From: Reticulitermes lucifugus
Lineage: Eukaryota > Arthropoda > Insecta > Blattodea > Rhinotermitidae
Reading direction: 5' to 3'
DNA length: 32,249 nt
Assembly: GCA_026260175.1 (NCBI GenBank)
Contig: JAKCWW010006519.1
Span: 1-32,249, forward strand
The notes under the pieces are model-generated. The model saw only the letters and a program-made list of their open reading frames with translations, ran no database searches and had not been told where the DNA came from. Shown here one piece after another: positions 1-8,945 of this stretch; position 1 is the first letter of the stretch, and every line of letters starts with the position of its first letter. The position numbers and the translations under genes are program-made.

Positions 1-186
1 CACACACACACACAGTAGGATTCCTCTGGACGAGGAATCGGCCCGTCGCAGAGAAATCTGCGTGACAACACACAACACTCCCACGAGACAAACATCCACG
101 CTCCTGGTGGGATTCAATCCCGAAATCCCAGCAAGAAAGCACGCGGACGTAGACCTACGCCTTAGACGGCGCGACCACCGGAACTG
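1..186 (-). mobile_element. SINE family A copy 1, cut by window edge
   Basis: This is a tRNA-derived SINE read on the minus strand, so its tRNA-like head is at the right end and its body runs off the window at the left. The B-box complement GGATTCAATCC lies at 110-120 and the A-box side (complement of CCGTCTAAGGCG) near 158-169. The body stretch 20-60, with CCTCTGGACGAG and CGGCCCGTC, matches the body of the copy at 24911-25170 in inverse orientation. The first 14 bases are a CA dinucleotide run that may belong to the variable 3' end. The copy is diverged: the T-stem is imperfect. It would be transcribed by RNA polymerase III if active and moved by a LINE in trans, which is known for SINEs and not shown here. 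Confidence 0.8.
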
Positions 187-188
187 GC

Positions 189-639
189 GAAAACGTTTGT
201 CAGAAAGAAAAATATTAATGCTGAAGGAGTAATATGTTACCTGTTAGCCTGATTTGTGTCCTTATATATTTTGAGTTAAATAGTTTAATGCCCTCAAAAC
301 AAAACTCTTTTAACCAATCCTGTGTGAGAGGTTATAGTTGTATGTCAGGTTCTTTTACAGTTCTGTATAAACGTAAACACTATTTAGACTTGAATAATAT
401 GAGAAATTAGTCATGTATGATGTAATGGAAAATATTTGCCTATCGTGTCTAAGAATAAAGACAATAACTGCAAGCCTAAGAATGAGCCTGGACCCCCTTC
501 AAATATTTTTTTCTGCCTTTCCTCAATTTGTTTATTTTTCCTTTTTTTTCTTTTTCCTTTCTTCCTCCCTTTTTTCTCCTTATCCATCACTCTATATTAT
601 ACAAGTACATGGGACTATCTCTTTCATGCAGCACACACT
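189..639. other. No gene seen; pyrimidine-rich tract
   Basis: The stretch is AT-rich and holds a strongly pyrimidine-biased low-complexity run at 528-596 (long T and CT blocks). The open frames over this run are phenylalanine and serine rich because of that bias, not because of coding selection. It directly precedes the SINE C copy at 640. Confidence 0.6.
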
Positions 640-912
640 GTATAGTAACTGTGCTACGTGCTGGACAATCGAGGAACCGTGTTTCGATTCTCAATATAGG
701 TAAGAGTTTTTTTATTTTCTCCGAAGTATTCAGAATTGTTATGCGGCCCACACAACCTTCTCTTCATTGGATAAAGGGGGAATTTCCGGGGTTAAGTGGC
801 CAGGGCATAAAGCTGACCGCTGACATTCTAATGCTGAGTATAAAAGTGAGTGGACCTATGCTTCCACTAACCCACATACCTTCATGGCGTGCATAGAGAC
901 AAATTTAACTCT
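640..912 (+). mobile_element. SINE family C copy 1
   Basis: This is a diverged tRNA-derived SINE. A B-box-like GTTTCGATTCT is at 681-691, preceded by GAGGAACCGT. The body has GGGGTTAAGTGGCCAGGGCA-like sequence near 790, and the family 3' tail AGTGAGTGGACCTATGCTTCCACT...TTCATGGCGTG runs from about 845 to 893. The same tail is found at 4725-4790, 16840-16900 and 17370-17430. The A box is too diverged to place. Boundaries are approximate, since no target-site duplication could be seen. Confidence 0.6.
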
Positions 913-1142
913 TATTAATTTTCTTCAGGGTCAGTTATTGCAATGTCGTTTCTTTCAGAAAGGCTGACCTGCTCTTCTGTCGCCTTTTGAAGTTACCGAT
1001 TCTCTCAATGCTTTCGTGTTCATGTATAATTTTAGTGCAATGCTTGCCGGTAAATATGGTCGATACATGAATAGGCTTGCTAGCCTGGCGCCGCATAATC
1101 GGCCTAAAACCCGCCCATAGCAGAGATGTCTCTCTGTTCAAA
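913..1142. other. No feature seen between SINE C and foldback
   Basis: The stretch is unremarkable AT-rich sequence. A 73-codon minus-strand frame (935-1156) runs across it into the next repeat arm and has no recognisable domain. Confidence 0.5.
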
Positions 1143-1457
1143 CACACAATACTCAACCAACAAATGCACTCTTATCTTACTGTCTTATCCATCAGCATAC
1201 AAACAACACATTTCCTGTACACAGTAGACCAGAGATCCACAACGAAACATCGCCTACAATTTAAACATCTTTTTTACATTTTATATTTTTAGCAAGTGCT
1301 TATATTGTTAGTTTTTTGTGTAATTCGTACTCTCACAAGAGTCCTTGATGATGATCCTAGGGGGGATCGAAACATGTTGGACTAGCTTACAGAGATTTTA
1401 ACATAAGATATCTAAAAAAAATAATAAGGGTGCATTTGTTGGTTGAATATTGTGTGT
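1143..1457. mobile_element. Degenerate foldback with hammerhead-like module
   Basis: The outer ends form an inverted repeat. Left CAACCAACAAATGCAC (about 1153-1168) has its complement GTGCATTTGTTGGTTG at about 1431-1446, and the surrounding bases also match. The same terminal word, CCAACAAATGCAC, ends the foldback at 16000-16362, and a close variant ends the one at 17917-18462. The right arm holds a hammerhead-like structure at 1340-1383. The matching module in the left arm is not recognisable. I infer a decayed member of the same Penelope-like terminal-repeat family. No protein-coding remnant lies between the arms. Confidence 0.6.
1340..1383 (+). ncRNA. Hammerhead-like ribozyme, core mutated at C3
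   Basis: The elements are in hammerhead order. Helix I 5' strand AGTCC is at 1340-1344 and TTGATGA (consensus CTGATGA) at 1345-1351, followed by an extra T at 1352. Helix II GATCC/GGATC is at 1353-1357 and 1364-1368, GAA at 1369-1371, palindromic helix III ACATGT at 1372-1377, cleavage-position T at 1378, and helix I 3' strand GGACT at 1379-1383. Helices I and II pair perfectly over five bases each. The C-to-T change at core position 3 would be expected to abolish or strongly reduce cleavage, so this is probably a dead copy. Confidence 0.65.
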
Positions 1458-3713
1458 TTGATCAGTGACAACGCACGGTATGAATAATATAAAATGTCTG
1501 TCTCTCTGACTGCCTCTGTGTCTCCGTGTGTGTCGATCCGTGATTATCATTATTCCATTTTACAGGCTCAATAAGCCACCTACTCATCCAGCAATCTCCT
1601 TAAAATATTATGCTTTAAAATTCACTAAGCTAAAAAAAAATTCAGGAGAGTCATGTGAACGTATTGATATTGAAATGGATATTGTCCCTTTATAAGTAGC
1701 AACTCAAAGAGTTCAATGCTGTAAATTACTCAAATACAAAGAAATAGAATACTAAAATATTTTCCTGCTACCTCAGTGAAACTTGTGATTTGAAGGAATA
1801 AATTTTCAAGTATTCAAATATTCGATTATTCAATTATAGAGAGAGAATATTCTGATATGGCTTTTGACCAAGTAACAAATTGTCGCAAAGCTCAGTACGA
1901 AAACCTAATGTGAGCAGATCAATAGGCTTATTAATTTTGTGACGGTCTGAATTTGCGAAGTAGGAACGACAATACCACACTTAATACAAGGCCATGTATT
2001 TGTGTACAGTGACAAATGGTCGGAAAGCGTGTAATTTCTCTTAATGTATGTAAAATACAACATAATAATGTAAAGATCGAGAGAAATAAAGCTGGGTTTC
2101 CATGTGATGGCGACAAATGTTCACCCTACACAAGTACTTGGGTTTATTGGCGTTAATTAAAGAACCATGAGAAATTTTGTATTGAATAAGGTTATTAACT
2201 TAACTTACTTATGATTTATTTATAAACTCTTTCCTATAAGTTATATATTATTCTATTAAGATTTGTAAACGTGGCAAACATGCTTAAGTGTGTGGTTATA
2301 TTTGACGTATTTAAGGTAGGCATTAATGCAATTTGTACTAAGATTCTAAAAGCTACGAATTTCAATGAAATTACTTATAAACTTTTATCATACATATTAG
2401 TTTGTATTTCTTCTCAAAATACAGACCAAAAGGTTTGCAAGACAGAAGGCGGTCTAATTTATTCACTGAATTTATTTTTCTTACTCAACATGCAGTTGAT
2501 AACTGAAGAGATCGAATTCAAGGATTCTGGAAAGTTTCGCTGACATGGCAACATCCGACTGGCAGTCAGTTTCTTGTATCTGTGCCCATCAAACACTGCG
2601 CAGTGACTTATGGGTAACCCAAAACCCTAGCACGTGCAGTGTGTCTGTTCTGATGATGTACTGCCCCCGTTTTAAAATGACATCATTTATTTCTCATTGC
2701 ATTGCTAGACAAGTGCTATTTGTCATTTGTTATTGGGGCATGTATCATTCGTGCTGTGGGTTGGTGCCTACAGAGGCATGAAGGGAAGAAGGGGGTGCCA
2801 TCCCCTATCGCAGAGTAGAAATATCCCTTCGTCCCGTGTAGGAATTGAATTAAGTGCCATCAAAACATATGAGCATACCACAGTGATAGATGATACCCAA
2901 GTAAAATAACTACAGATTTAGTACATTCAGCGCATTTCAGTTTGTTAAATTGCCGTGTAAACGTATCATGCTGTGTTAATTTAAAATTTAAAATGACAGT
3001 TGGAAATTATACTGTAATATGAAATAAGCCACTGTACTAAAGGCCTGGAATGCTCTATATTTCATGACATGTTTATATTTAAAATACGAACGAGACAATT
3101 ACTCTCGGATTCAACAGATTTAGTTGTACTTCGCAATATATATATATATATATATATATAGACGTAGATTTTTTAAAACAAATTTAATATTATTTCTCGT
3201 AACAATATAATTATTTACCCATCGCCTACGTTATTATTACAGTTTACTGTACTTAATTTATGTGAATAGCTTTTGACAGTACTAAAATATACAAAGTCAT
3301 ACTTGTAGTAGTAACTGAATCAAAAATAAATGAACCTGGTTTATGGACAGGGATGCAGGTTTACAGGAGGCTGCCAGGATGAAACTTTTACATATAACAC
3401 AGGCAAATATAGGCCAATTTATGAGAATAAATATGTTTAATTTTAATTTAGATGTAGACCTAAATGATTTCATTCAGTAGAGCAGATTAGATAGGCAATA
3501 AAAACAATATTCCAGAAGCTAAAAACTGTAGGTAAAAATAGCGTAACAATTTTGGAGTTATCTTTTTTATTGCCTCTAGGTATGCAAACAGTGGATACAT
3601 CTATATCTTATCCTTTAGTTGCTTACGTTATAATTTTAGGTTACTTAAACGGTTTATGACAATTCAGATGCATAGGATGTTTCTTGAAAAACGGCAAGTA
3701 GTGGAATAATAAT
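1458..3713. other. Gene-poor AT-rich stretch
   Basis: The stretch is about 2.2 kb with no recognisable gene or full repeat. A CTGT-like pyrimidine patch at 1496-1545 resembles the tract inside the repeat at 3714-4183 and may be a fragment of it. The frames at 2271-2543 (90 codons) and 2545-2781 (78 codons) show no domain and look like chance. A pure AT dinucleotide run sits at 3136-3160. Confidence 0.55.
3136..3160. repeat. (AT)n microsatellite
   Basis: This is an uninterrupted alternating A/T run of 25 bases. Confidence 0.95.
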
Positions 3714-4183
3714 GACCGTTTATACGCATGTTCGCAAAATTGCGAATAGCGACTACTAGCTTCATTAGGTTCGTCTGTCTCTCCGTCTCTTTGTCTATCT
3801 GACCGTCCATCTGTCTGTCCGTCCAAATGGAACAACCACCCTCCCACTCCGACAGATTTTCATTAAATTTAATATTGTTGTATTTTTCTAAAATTTGTCG
3901 AGAAAATTCAAATTTCATTCAAGTCTGAGATGAATAACGGGTATTTTAGATAAAGACATACTTACACTTATGACAATATCTCGCTGAAGTCTTCTGAGAC
4001 TGAGAAATGTTTCAGACAAAACTTGTACAGAAATAAAAACAGATTTTATATTCAAAACCTATTTTCGAAAATTGTGCCGTTTGTGACACAATGTGGAAAT
4101 ATAAGGCAGAGACAGCTGGGCTACGGATAACAATATACCTAATATGGCGCATGCGTTTTGCGTGCTGGATAAATAAGACTACA
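3714..4183 (+). repeat. Unclassified interspersed repeat F, copy 1
   Basis: This copy aligns over about 470 bp, same orientation, with 29772-30272. Shared blocks in order are a palindrome (TTCGCAAAATTGCGAA, 3731-3746), a CTGT/CCGT pyrimidine tract (3771-3825), GATTTTCAT near 3855, TCGAGAAAATTCAAATTTCAT (about 3898), ATCTCGCTGAA (about 3979), GAAATGTTTCAGACAAA (about 4004) and the end block GCGTGCTGGATAA (about 4160). The minus strand has a short frame (3664-3918) beginning MKFEFSRQI that is similar to a frame in copy 2. No terminal inverted repeats or target duplication are visible. The class is unknown; a MITE or Helitron-like non-autonomous element are both possible. Confidence 0.8.
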
Positions 4184-4334
4184 ATCACACACTCGGAATA
4201 TGTAATATTTATTGCTTTTCTACGTCAACAATAATTTCGCGAAGACGCCTTAATGTTGTGTTTATACGTACATTGCCTGTCTTGTTAATTTATAAACCCA
4301 TATCACCTTTGCCTTGTGAGGCTGCAACAAACAA

Positions 4335-4412
4335 ATGATAACCGGTCCCAGGGTCAGAATCGAACCCAGCATCCCCAGAACACAAGGTACGAGTGCTAAT
4401 CACTAAAACCCC
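4335..4412 (-). repeat. tRNA-like pol III head (SINE family E relic)
   Basis: On the minus strand there is an A-box-like TAGTGATTAGCACTC (complement of 4391-4405) and a near-consensus B box GGGTTCGATTC (complement of 4357-4367), with flanking bases that pair as a T-arm (CTGGG/CCTGG-like). The spacing fits an internal pol III promoter. No second copy of the downstream body is found in this window, so it is either another SINE family or a tRNA pseudogene. Confidence 0.5.
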
Positions 4413-4514
4413 GTTTTTAGGCCATTATAACATTTAATGGCAACAAGCGACTGATAACTGGAAGATAAAGTGGGAAGAGAATTAGCAGGGTTCTGTTATA
4501 TGAAAAGCTAGTTA

Positions 4515-4792
4515 GCATCTACAGTGAACAGGCTAAAGAATGGGCCTGAGGAATCGTGGTTTGATTGGCGGCAGGAACACAAGTTTTTCTCTCCTCTGAA
4601 ATATCCTGACTGTGTCTGGGCAAACACATCCCCCTGCTTAATGGTTATCATGGACCCTTTCCCGGGGGTATTGCGGCCGGAGAGTGGAAATAACCACTCA
4701 CTCCATATTGCAGAATTTAAGAATGAGTGGAGCTATAAATCCACTCTTCCGTGTGCCTTTATCACGTGCAAAGGAACAACTTTAACTTTATT
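4515..4792 (+). mobile_element. SINE family C copy 2
   Basis: The tRNA-like head has GGCCTGAGGAATCGT and a B-box-like GGTTTGATTGG at 4558-4568. The body includes CCCTTTCCCGGGGG (about 4656) and the family tail AGAATGAGTGGAGCTATAA...CCACTCTTCCGTGTGCC...AACTTTAACTTTA from about 4720 to 4792. The 160-codon open frame at 4524-5006 lies mostly inside this element and is not evidence of a gene. The tail resembles that of family B, so the two families probably share a 3' module or ancestry. Confidence 0.7.
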
Positions 4793-5622
4793 AGCGGAAT
4801 TGACTGAAGGGCCTGAGGAAAGCCGTAAACATTTTCTTTATAATTTGCTGGTATCCAGACCAAACACGAATTTAAAATGGAAGCAGTATTGCATTCCAAG
4901 TTGTAAAACTGTAATTCGACTTTACCTGCATCGACTGATAATAACACATACGCAAAGAGTAAGAACGGACGCAGCAGCACTGAGTAAAATATTGAGGATG
5001 ATATAAATTATGCAGCACTCAAGGAGAGCTGAAAAATTTGTAAAAAAGAAACAGTAGGCATCCTATTCGGATATCCTGAAGATAAGTGATTACTTAGGAC
5101 GTCTAGGCGTAGTTTTGAGGGTAATATAAAATTGGATTTTCAAATTACAGTTGTGAAATTTTGGGTTGAATTCAACAGACTGAGTAACCTCACTCTTTTG
5201 TTAATACGGTAGAGGTTACTTAGACTCCATAAAAATATTATAACCTTTGCAATAAACAGTCATCCATAGTTAATGCCTTCATAAGAAATAAATTTCATAG
5301 TTCTTTACCCTGTGGAACGCCAGGTGTTAGCCGTGCGCCTTTTAGAATTACGTTTTGACTTAATGTCTGCTTAATATAAAGGGTAAGTTTTAGGCATAGA
5401 GCCTATGGTTATGTAACGTATTTCACCGATGGAAGGCGGATTTATTCGGCTGCTGATTGTTACTTAACAAATATGCTACTGCCTTTACCTTCGGAGCTGT
5501 CTCCTAGCAGCCACTGAGTCCCTCTATTCAGAAGGCTTTTTAAATGACGAACTTCAATCACATTTAGGCTTTGTGTTCTGCAGTGAAACTGAACCACAGT
5601 ATTCTTACCAAATAACGCTACT
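4793..5622. other. No gene seen between SINE C and SINE B
   Basis: About 830 bases without a repeat copy found elsewhere in the window. Only the tail of the SINE-derived open frame enters it. Confidence 0.5.
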
Positions 5623-5902
5623 GGGCCGGGATAGCTTAGTCGGTATAGCGACTAGCTACAAGCAGGGCGGTCCGGGGATCTAACCCCGGTGGTGGTGAGA
5701 TTTTCAGCACACGTCTAAACAGGCCCTGTGGCCCACCCAGCCTCCTGTACAATGGGTACCGGTTCAATCCCAGGGGTAAAGCGGTCGGGGCGTGGTGTTG
5801 ACCACCCATCCCCAACTACCGCCAAGGTTAAAAATAGTAGAGCTACACCTCTACTCCCTCTGTGGGCCTTCATGGCCTGTTCTAAGGTGATCTTTACCTT
5901 TA
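5623..5902 (+). mobile_element. SINE family B copy 1
   Basis: This is a nearly full-length tRNA-derived SINE. The head is GGGCCGGGATAGCTTAGTCG with A box TAGCTTAGTCGG at 5632-5643, and a degenerate B box GGATCTAACCC lies at 5676-5686 inside a paired CCGGG/CCCGG context. The body has CAGCCTCCTGTACAATGG (about 5739), AAAGCGGTCGGGGCG (about 5778), ACCACCCATCCC and a 3' part with GCCTTCATGGCCTGTTCTA and TTTACCTTTA. Three other copies are in the window. The overlapping frames at 5715-5921 (-) and 5728-6006 (+) are translations of the SINE, not genes. Confidence 0.9.
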
Positions 5903-5940
5903 ACTTTATTCCATCTAACACAAATTGTATTTGTCATTAT

Positions 5941-6080
5941 TTTATCAAAGACTTCGTATTGCGATCAAGCCGATCATCATCAGGTGTTTATTTATACAAA
6001 ACTTAAAATTCAAGATAAAACACCTGATGATCGGCTTGATCGCAACACGAAGTGTTTAAAAGAATAATAATAAACAAAGG
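5941..6080. mobile_element. Short foldback with CTGATGA motif
   Basis: Two inverted arms, 5941-5990 and 6015-6060, flank an AT-rich spacer. Each arm reads outward as CACCTGATGAT...CGGCTTGATCGCAA.ACGAAGT. The left arm has one additional GAT. Weaker similarity continues outward to about 6080. The motif order (CTGATGA followed later by CGAA) recalls the hammerhead-bearing foldbacks elsewhere in the window, and the outward polarity is the same. Here helix II would be GATC/GATC with seven unpaired bases before GAA, so it is not a canonical hammerhead. It sits about 40 bp after the SINE B copy. Confidence 0.65.
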
Positions 6081-8089
6081 TTTTGTCAGACGGAATACGT
6101 AGTGTTACTTATGTAATTCTACACACACAAGGGAATGGATAGCTTCAAATTGATTCATATGCCTATTATTAAACCTTACAGTAAATTAACATAATCTTCA
6201 TACCTGCATCAAATTGGGACAAAGTTTCACAAAGTTCACTCTGTTCGACAAATTTTTCTTACCTTTACTTACTTCTCACAAACAAATGCTCGGGCAATAC
6301 CTTAAAACATGGTTCGGCATAGCCACTTCCAGACGCTTCAAATATACTGAATGTGACTGTCTGTTTATACCATCTGATGTCACGTAACTTTCACTGTTTG
6401 CTTTACTTCTAAACTATCTTTCTTTGGTGTACTGACAGTAGGCTAATTACGGGCCTCCAATTTTATGTGTTATTCGCAATACGAGGCTCTTGGGAAATCA
6501 TTGCTGCCTGTCAGTCCCAGAAATTACTTGTAGCTTTGGAATTTGGTAAAGTTGCGTTTCGGCGAAGGGGGGGAGAAGGAATTTCTTGTTCTTTGTTCAG
6601 TACAGCGTCTTCGTGTATATTAATTTCAAATAGGAATCCGCTACAACCTCAATAACTGTAACAGTATATTGTACAGATACATTACAACTTATGGTAGTGG
6701 CGAGCAACATCTAGTATGTAAATGAGGTCAAATTTAAATGTTAAACCCAGGGGTTCAGTAAGCCTTATTGTCCGAATTTGATCCAAGGTCGGTCTAAGTT
6801 GTATTTTTGGTGGATAAATTGGCGCTGGTACAGTTTTTCCTTGGCCTTTCCCTTTTCACTATCCTTCCACCAATTAGCCACATTCGTATTTCCTTCTTTT
6901 ACCACCGACGCTACATAAACTTAGCAACTGACAACATCGTTAAGCCAAACACTTTTCTCTCTCCCTCCTTTAAGTGAAGCAACAAAGAGATTAGAGTTTT
7001 AAAAAAAGAGGAGGCACACTTGGTTATTCGTGGCGGCAGCGATTTATGTAGCTATGATCCATCATGGATGCAGCAGCAGCTCATCTTCTCAAACAGCTTG
7101 CTGGTTGACCTTTGTAAACACCCGGTACTCTGAAGCTCCTCCCACTTCTCGTAAAGATTACACCTTCAGCTCTCTTCAAAGAAGAAAATTACCTGTCTAC
7201 CCGGCCGCTTTAGAAAGGGAGGTTAAAGAAACTAAATTACCACTATAAACAGTGCCTGCTTCATTTGGTAACTGTAATTAATATTTCAAGTTGTTATTGG
7301 GCCCTTTATTGGAACCTGTGATAGGAAGCGGCATGATTGATGGGCCAGGTGTTAAACGGGCAGGCATGTCTGTTATTGTTAATTACCGAAGAATTGGACC
7401 AGATTCTGTGACAAGTCTAAATCTTCGAGTTGCCTGCTTTGGTTTCGAGTCGGTGTGAAATATATTCTTAAACCCTTATAAATATAAACATATTTTTCTT
7501 AACTACAATAAGTGTACTTCCGAAGTTAAAACCTTTAGGATTGTAGGAGTTGCTGACTCGCCTTCTCTTGCTTTAACAATTTATTTAATTAGTACCAACA
7601 TCTTCTTATAAAAGTTAAATTTCGAAAATTAAGTCTGATGTTATTACATTAATTGAATACAGTTTAGACGAGGTTTGCATGTGTCCGCTGTTTCGTGACT
7701 CTTGTCTTCCTGGCCCGCTGGGCAACCGGCACCGACAAACAGTTTCAATTTACACGCGTTATTGAACAACTTGAAGCTTCTATTAGTGGATTTTGAAAAG
7801 TCCGTCCGTCAAGAATCACTGTCATATATTTCGTTTATTTCATATTCATTACAGTGATATGCAGGGGTGTGTGTAATGTAATTGCCTACACATATTTTCT
7901 TCTTTCTATTATTTCTCTTGCAACAGCTTTAATTTTAGGTATTCGTACTTTCACCCCGTTATATGGCACTCTAACGGGTTAAGTACTTTAGGTTCAAGTC
8001 CTATAAAAGTTACAGACACAAAGAAAAGTGCGGATGTAAGCAGACGGCAGCAGGAATTCCTATTATTTATAACGAATTAATAAAAAATA
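6081..8089. other. Gene-poor stretch of about 2 kb
   Basis: No exon, SINE or transposon end is recognisable. The frames 6467-6655 and 7030-7248 (62 and 72 codons) lack any domain; the second is serine-rich from a GCA/AGC patch near 7070. A B-box-like GGTTCAAGTCC at about 7991-8001 has no convincing A box. Confidence 0.5.
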
Positions 8090-8205
8090 AGCTTTGTTTC
8101 AGGCGAGTTCGCAAAGTTTCGAAAACTATTACTTTCGTCATTTCTGCCTGTCCTTCTCTCTGCCTCTACATCCATCTCTTCGTCTACACATATGTCCGCA
8201 TGGAA
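8090..8205 (+). repeat. Repeat F fragment (copy 3, 5' part)
   Basis: The order GTTCGCAAAGTTTCGAAAAC, CTATTACTTTCGTCATTT, a CTGCCTGTCC...CTC pyrimidine tract and GTCCGCATGG matches the first about 120 bp of the repeats at 3714 and 29772 (palindromic head, GACTATTA.CTTCGT, CTGT tract, CCGCATAGA). The remainder of the element is not recognisable. It is a truncated or decayed copy in the same orientation as the other two. Confidence 0.65.
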
Positions 8206-8496
8206 TATGGATACAATACGATGATTGAATGAAGGTTGCCAGGTAAACAACTGAAGAAACTCGGAGGAACACCTCTTCCAGGCCACTCCATTTATAAAGA
8301 ATCAAACACGAATTTATACGGCCTGTAGGTTTAGGATTAATTTTAATACTTTTTCCCCATCTGCGTCAAGTCCTCCAAGGTGTTCTGTCATTCGGATGTT
8401 CACACTAATACTTTGTACCACTTTTTTATCTCCTACATACCTGTTTAGTGTCAAGTCGATCTCAATATTCTTTTTTTTTCTGTGGCGCTACTGCTT

Positions 8497-8508
8497 AACT
8501 CGGACCTA
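8497..8508. repeat. Target-site duplication, left of SINE B copy 2
   Basis: AACTCGGACCTA here is repeated exactly at 8730-8741, directly on the other side of the SINE. A perfect 12-bp duplication is typical of LINE-mediated target-primed insertion. Confidence 0.85.
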
Positions 8509-8729
8509 AAATAAATTTCGTCCTAGAACAGGCCATGAAGGCCCAGAGGGGGAAATGTATAATTTATTTTTTCTTTAACCTCGGCGCTAGAAAGAGGTGG
8601 GTGGTCAACGCCACGCCCTTGCCGCTTTACCCCAGGAAATAGACCAAATCTCGCCTCCACCTGGATTCGAACCCCGGACCGTCCAGCCGGTATCGAGTCA
8701 CTATACCGACTACGCTATGCCGCCCCACC
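8509..8729 (-). mobile_element. SINE family B copy 2 with perfect duplication
   Basis: This is a complete reverse-strand copy. The A box TAGCGTAGTCGG is the complement of 8707-8718 and the B box GGTTCGAATCC the complement of 8663-8673. Body marks in reverse are GCCGCTTTACCCC (about 8620), GTGGGTGGTCAACGCCACGCC (about 8598) and GGCCATGAAGGCCCAGAGGG (about 8531). An AT-rich 3' tail lies at the left end. It is shorter than copy 1 because part of the middle is missing. The exact flanking duplication of AACTCGGACCTA suggests it is among the youngest insertions in the window. The 71-codon frame at 8597-8812 is a SINE translation. Confidence 0.92.
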
Positions 8730-8741
8730 AACTCGGACCTA
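8730..8741. repeat. Target-site duplication, right of SINE B copy 2
   Basis: Exact repeat of the 12 bases at 8497-8508. Confidence 0.85.
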
Positions 8742-8777
8742 GGCCGCCTCGTTTGAGGTTCCTAGGTCATAGAAAAT

Positions 8778-8945
8778 CAGACACTCATACCGAGCAGGAC
8801 TCCTCTAAATGAGTGATCAGACAGTCGCAGACCTACATAACAAGCACAAAAGACAAATATTTATTCCCTCAGCGGGAATCGAACCCGCGATCCCAGAAAT
8901 CAATATGCCGCATACCCACGTCTTAGACTGCAAGGCGAGAGGGAA
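8778..8945 (-). mobile_element. SINE family A copy 2
   Basis: This is a diverged reverse-strand copy. The B-box complement GGGAATCGAACCC lies at 8874-8886 and the head region CTTAGACTGCAAGGCGAGA at 8931-8939 and beyond. The body GGACTCCTCTAAATGAGTGA (about 8798) corresponds to the body block CCTCTGGACGAG of the other copies. It lies 36 bp from the SINE B insertion. The 71-codon frame at 8809-9024 arises from the SINE. Confidence 0.75.

Noticed and set aside
4524..5006. Longest open frame, 160 codons
   Set aside because: It begins inside SINE C copy 2, most of its length is SINE sequence, and no protein family is recognised.
6910..7052. Inverted 10-mers GCTACATAAA/TTTATGTAGC as a transposon end
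   Set aside because: Flanking bases do not continue the pairing and no target duplication is seen.
7970..8003. tRNA-like B box GGTTCAAGTCC
   Set aside because: No A box at proper spacing and no second copy; B-box-like 11-mers occur by chance.
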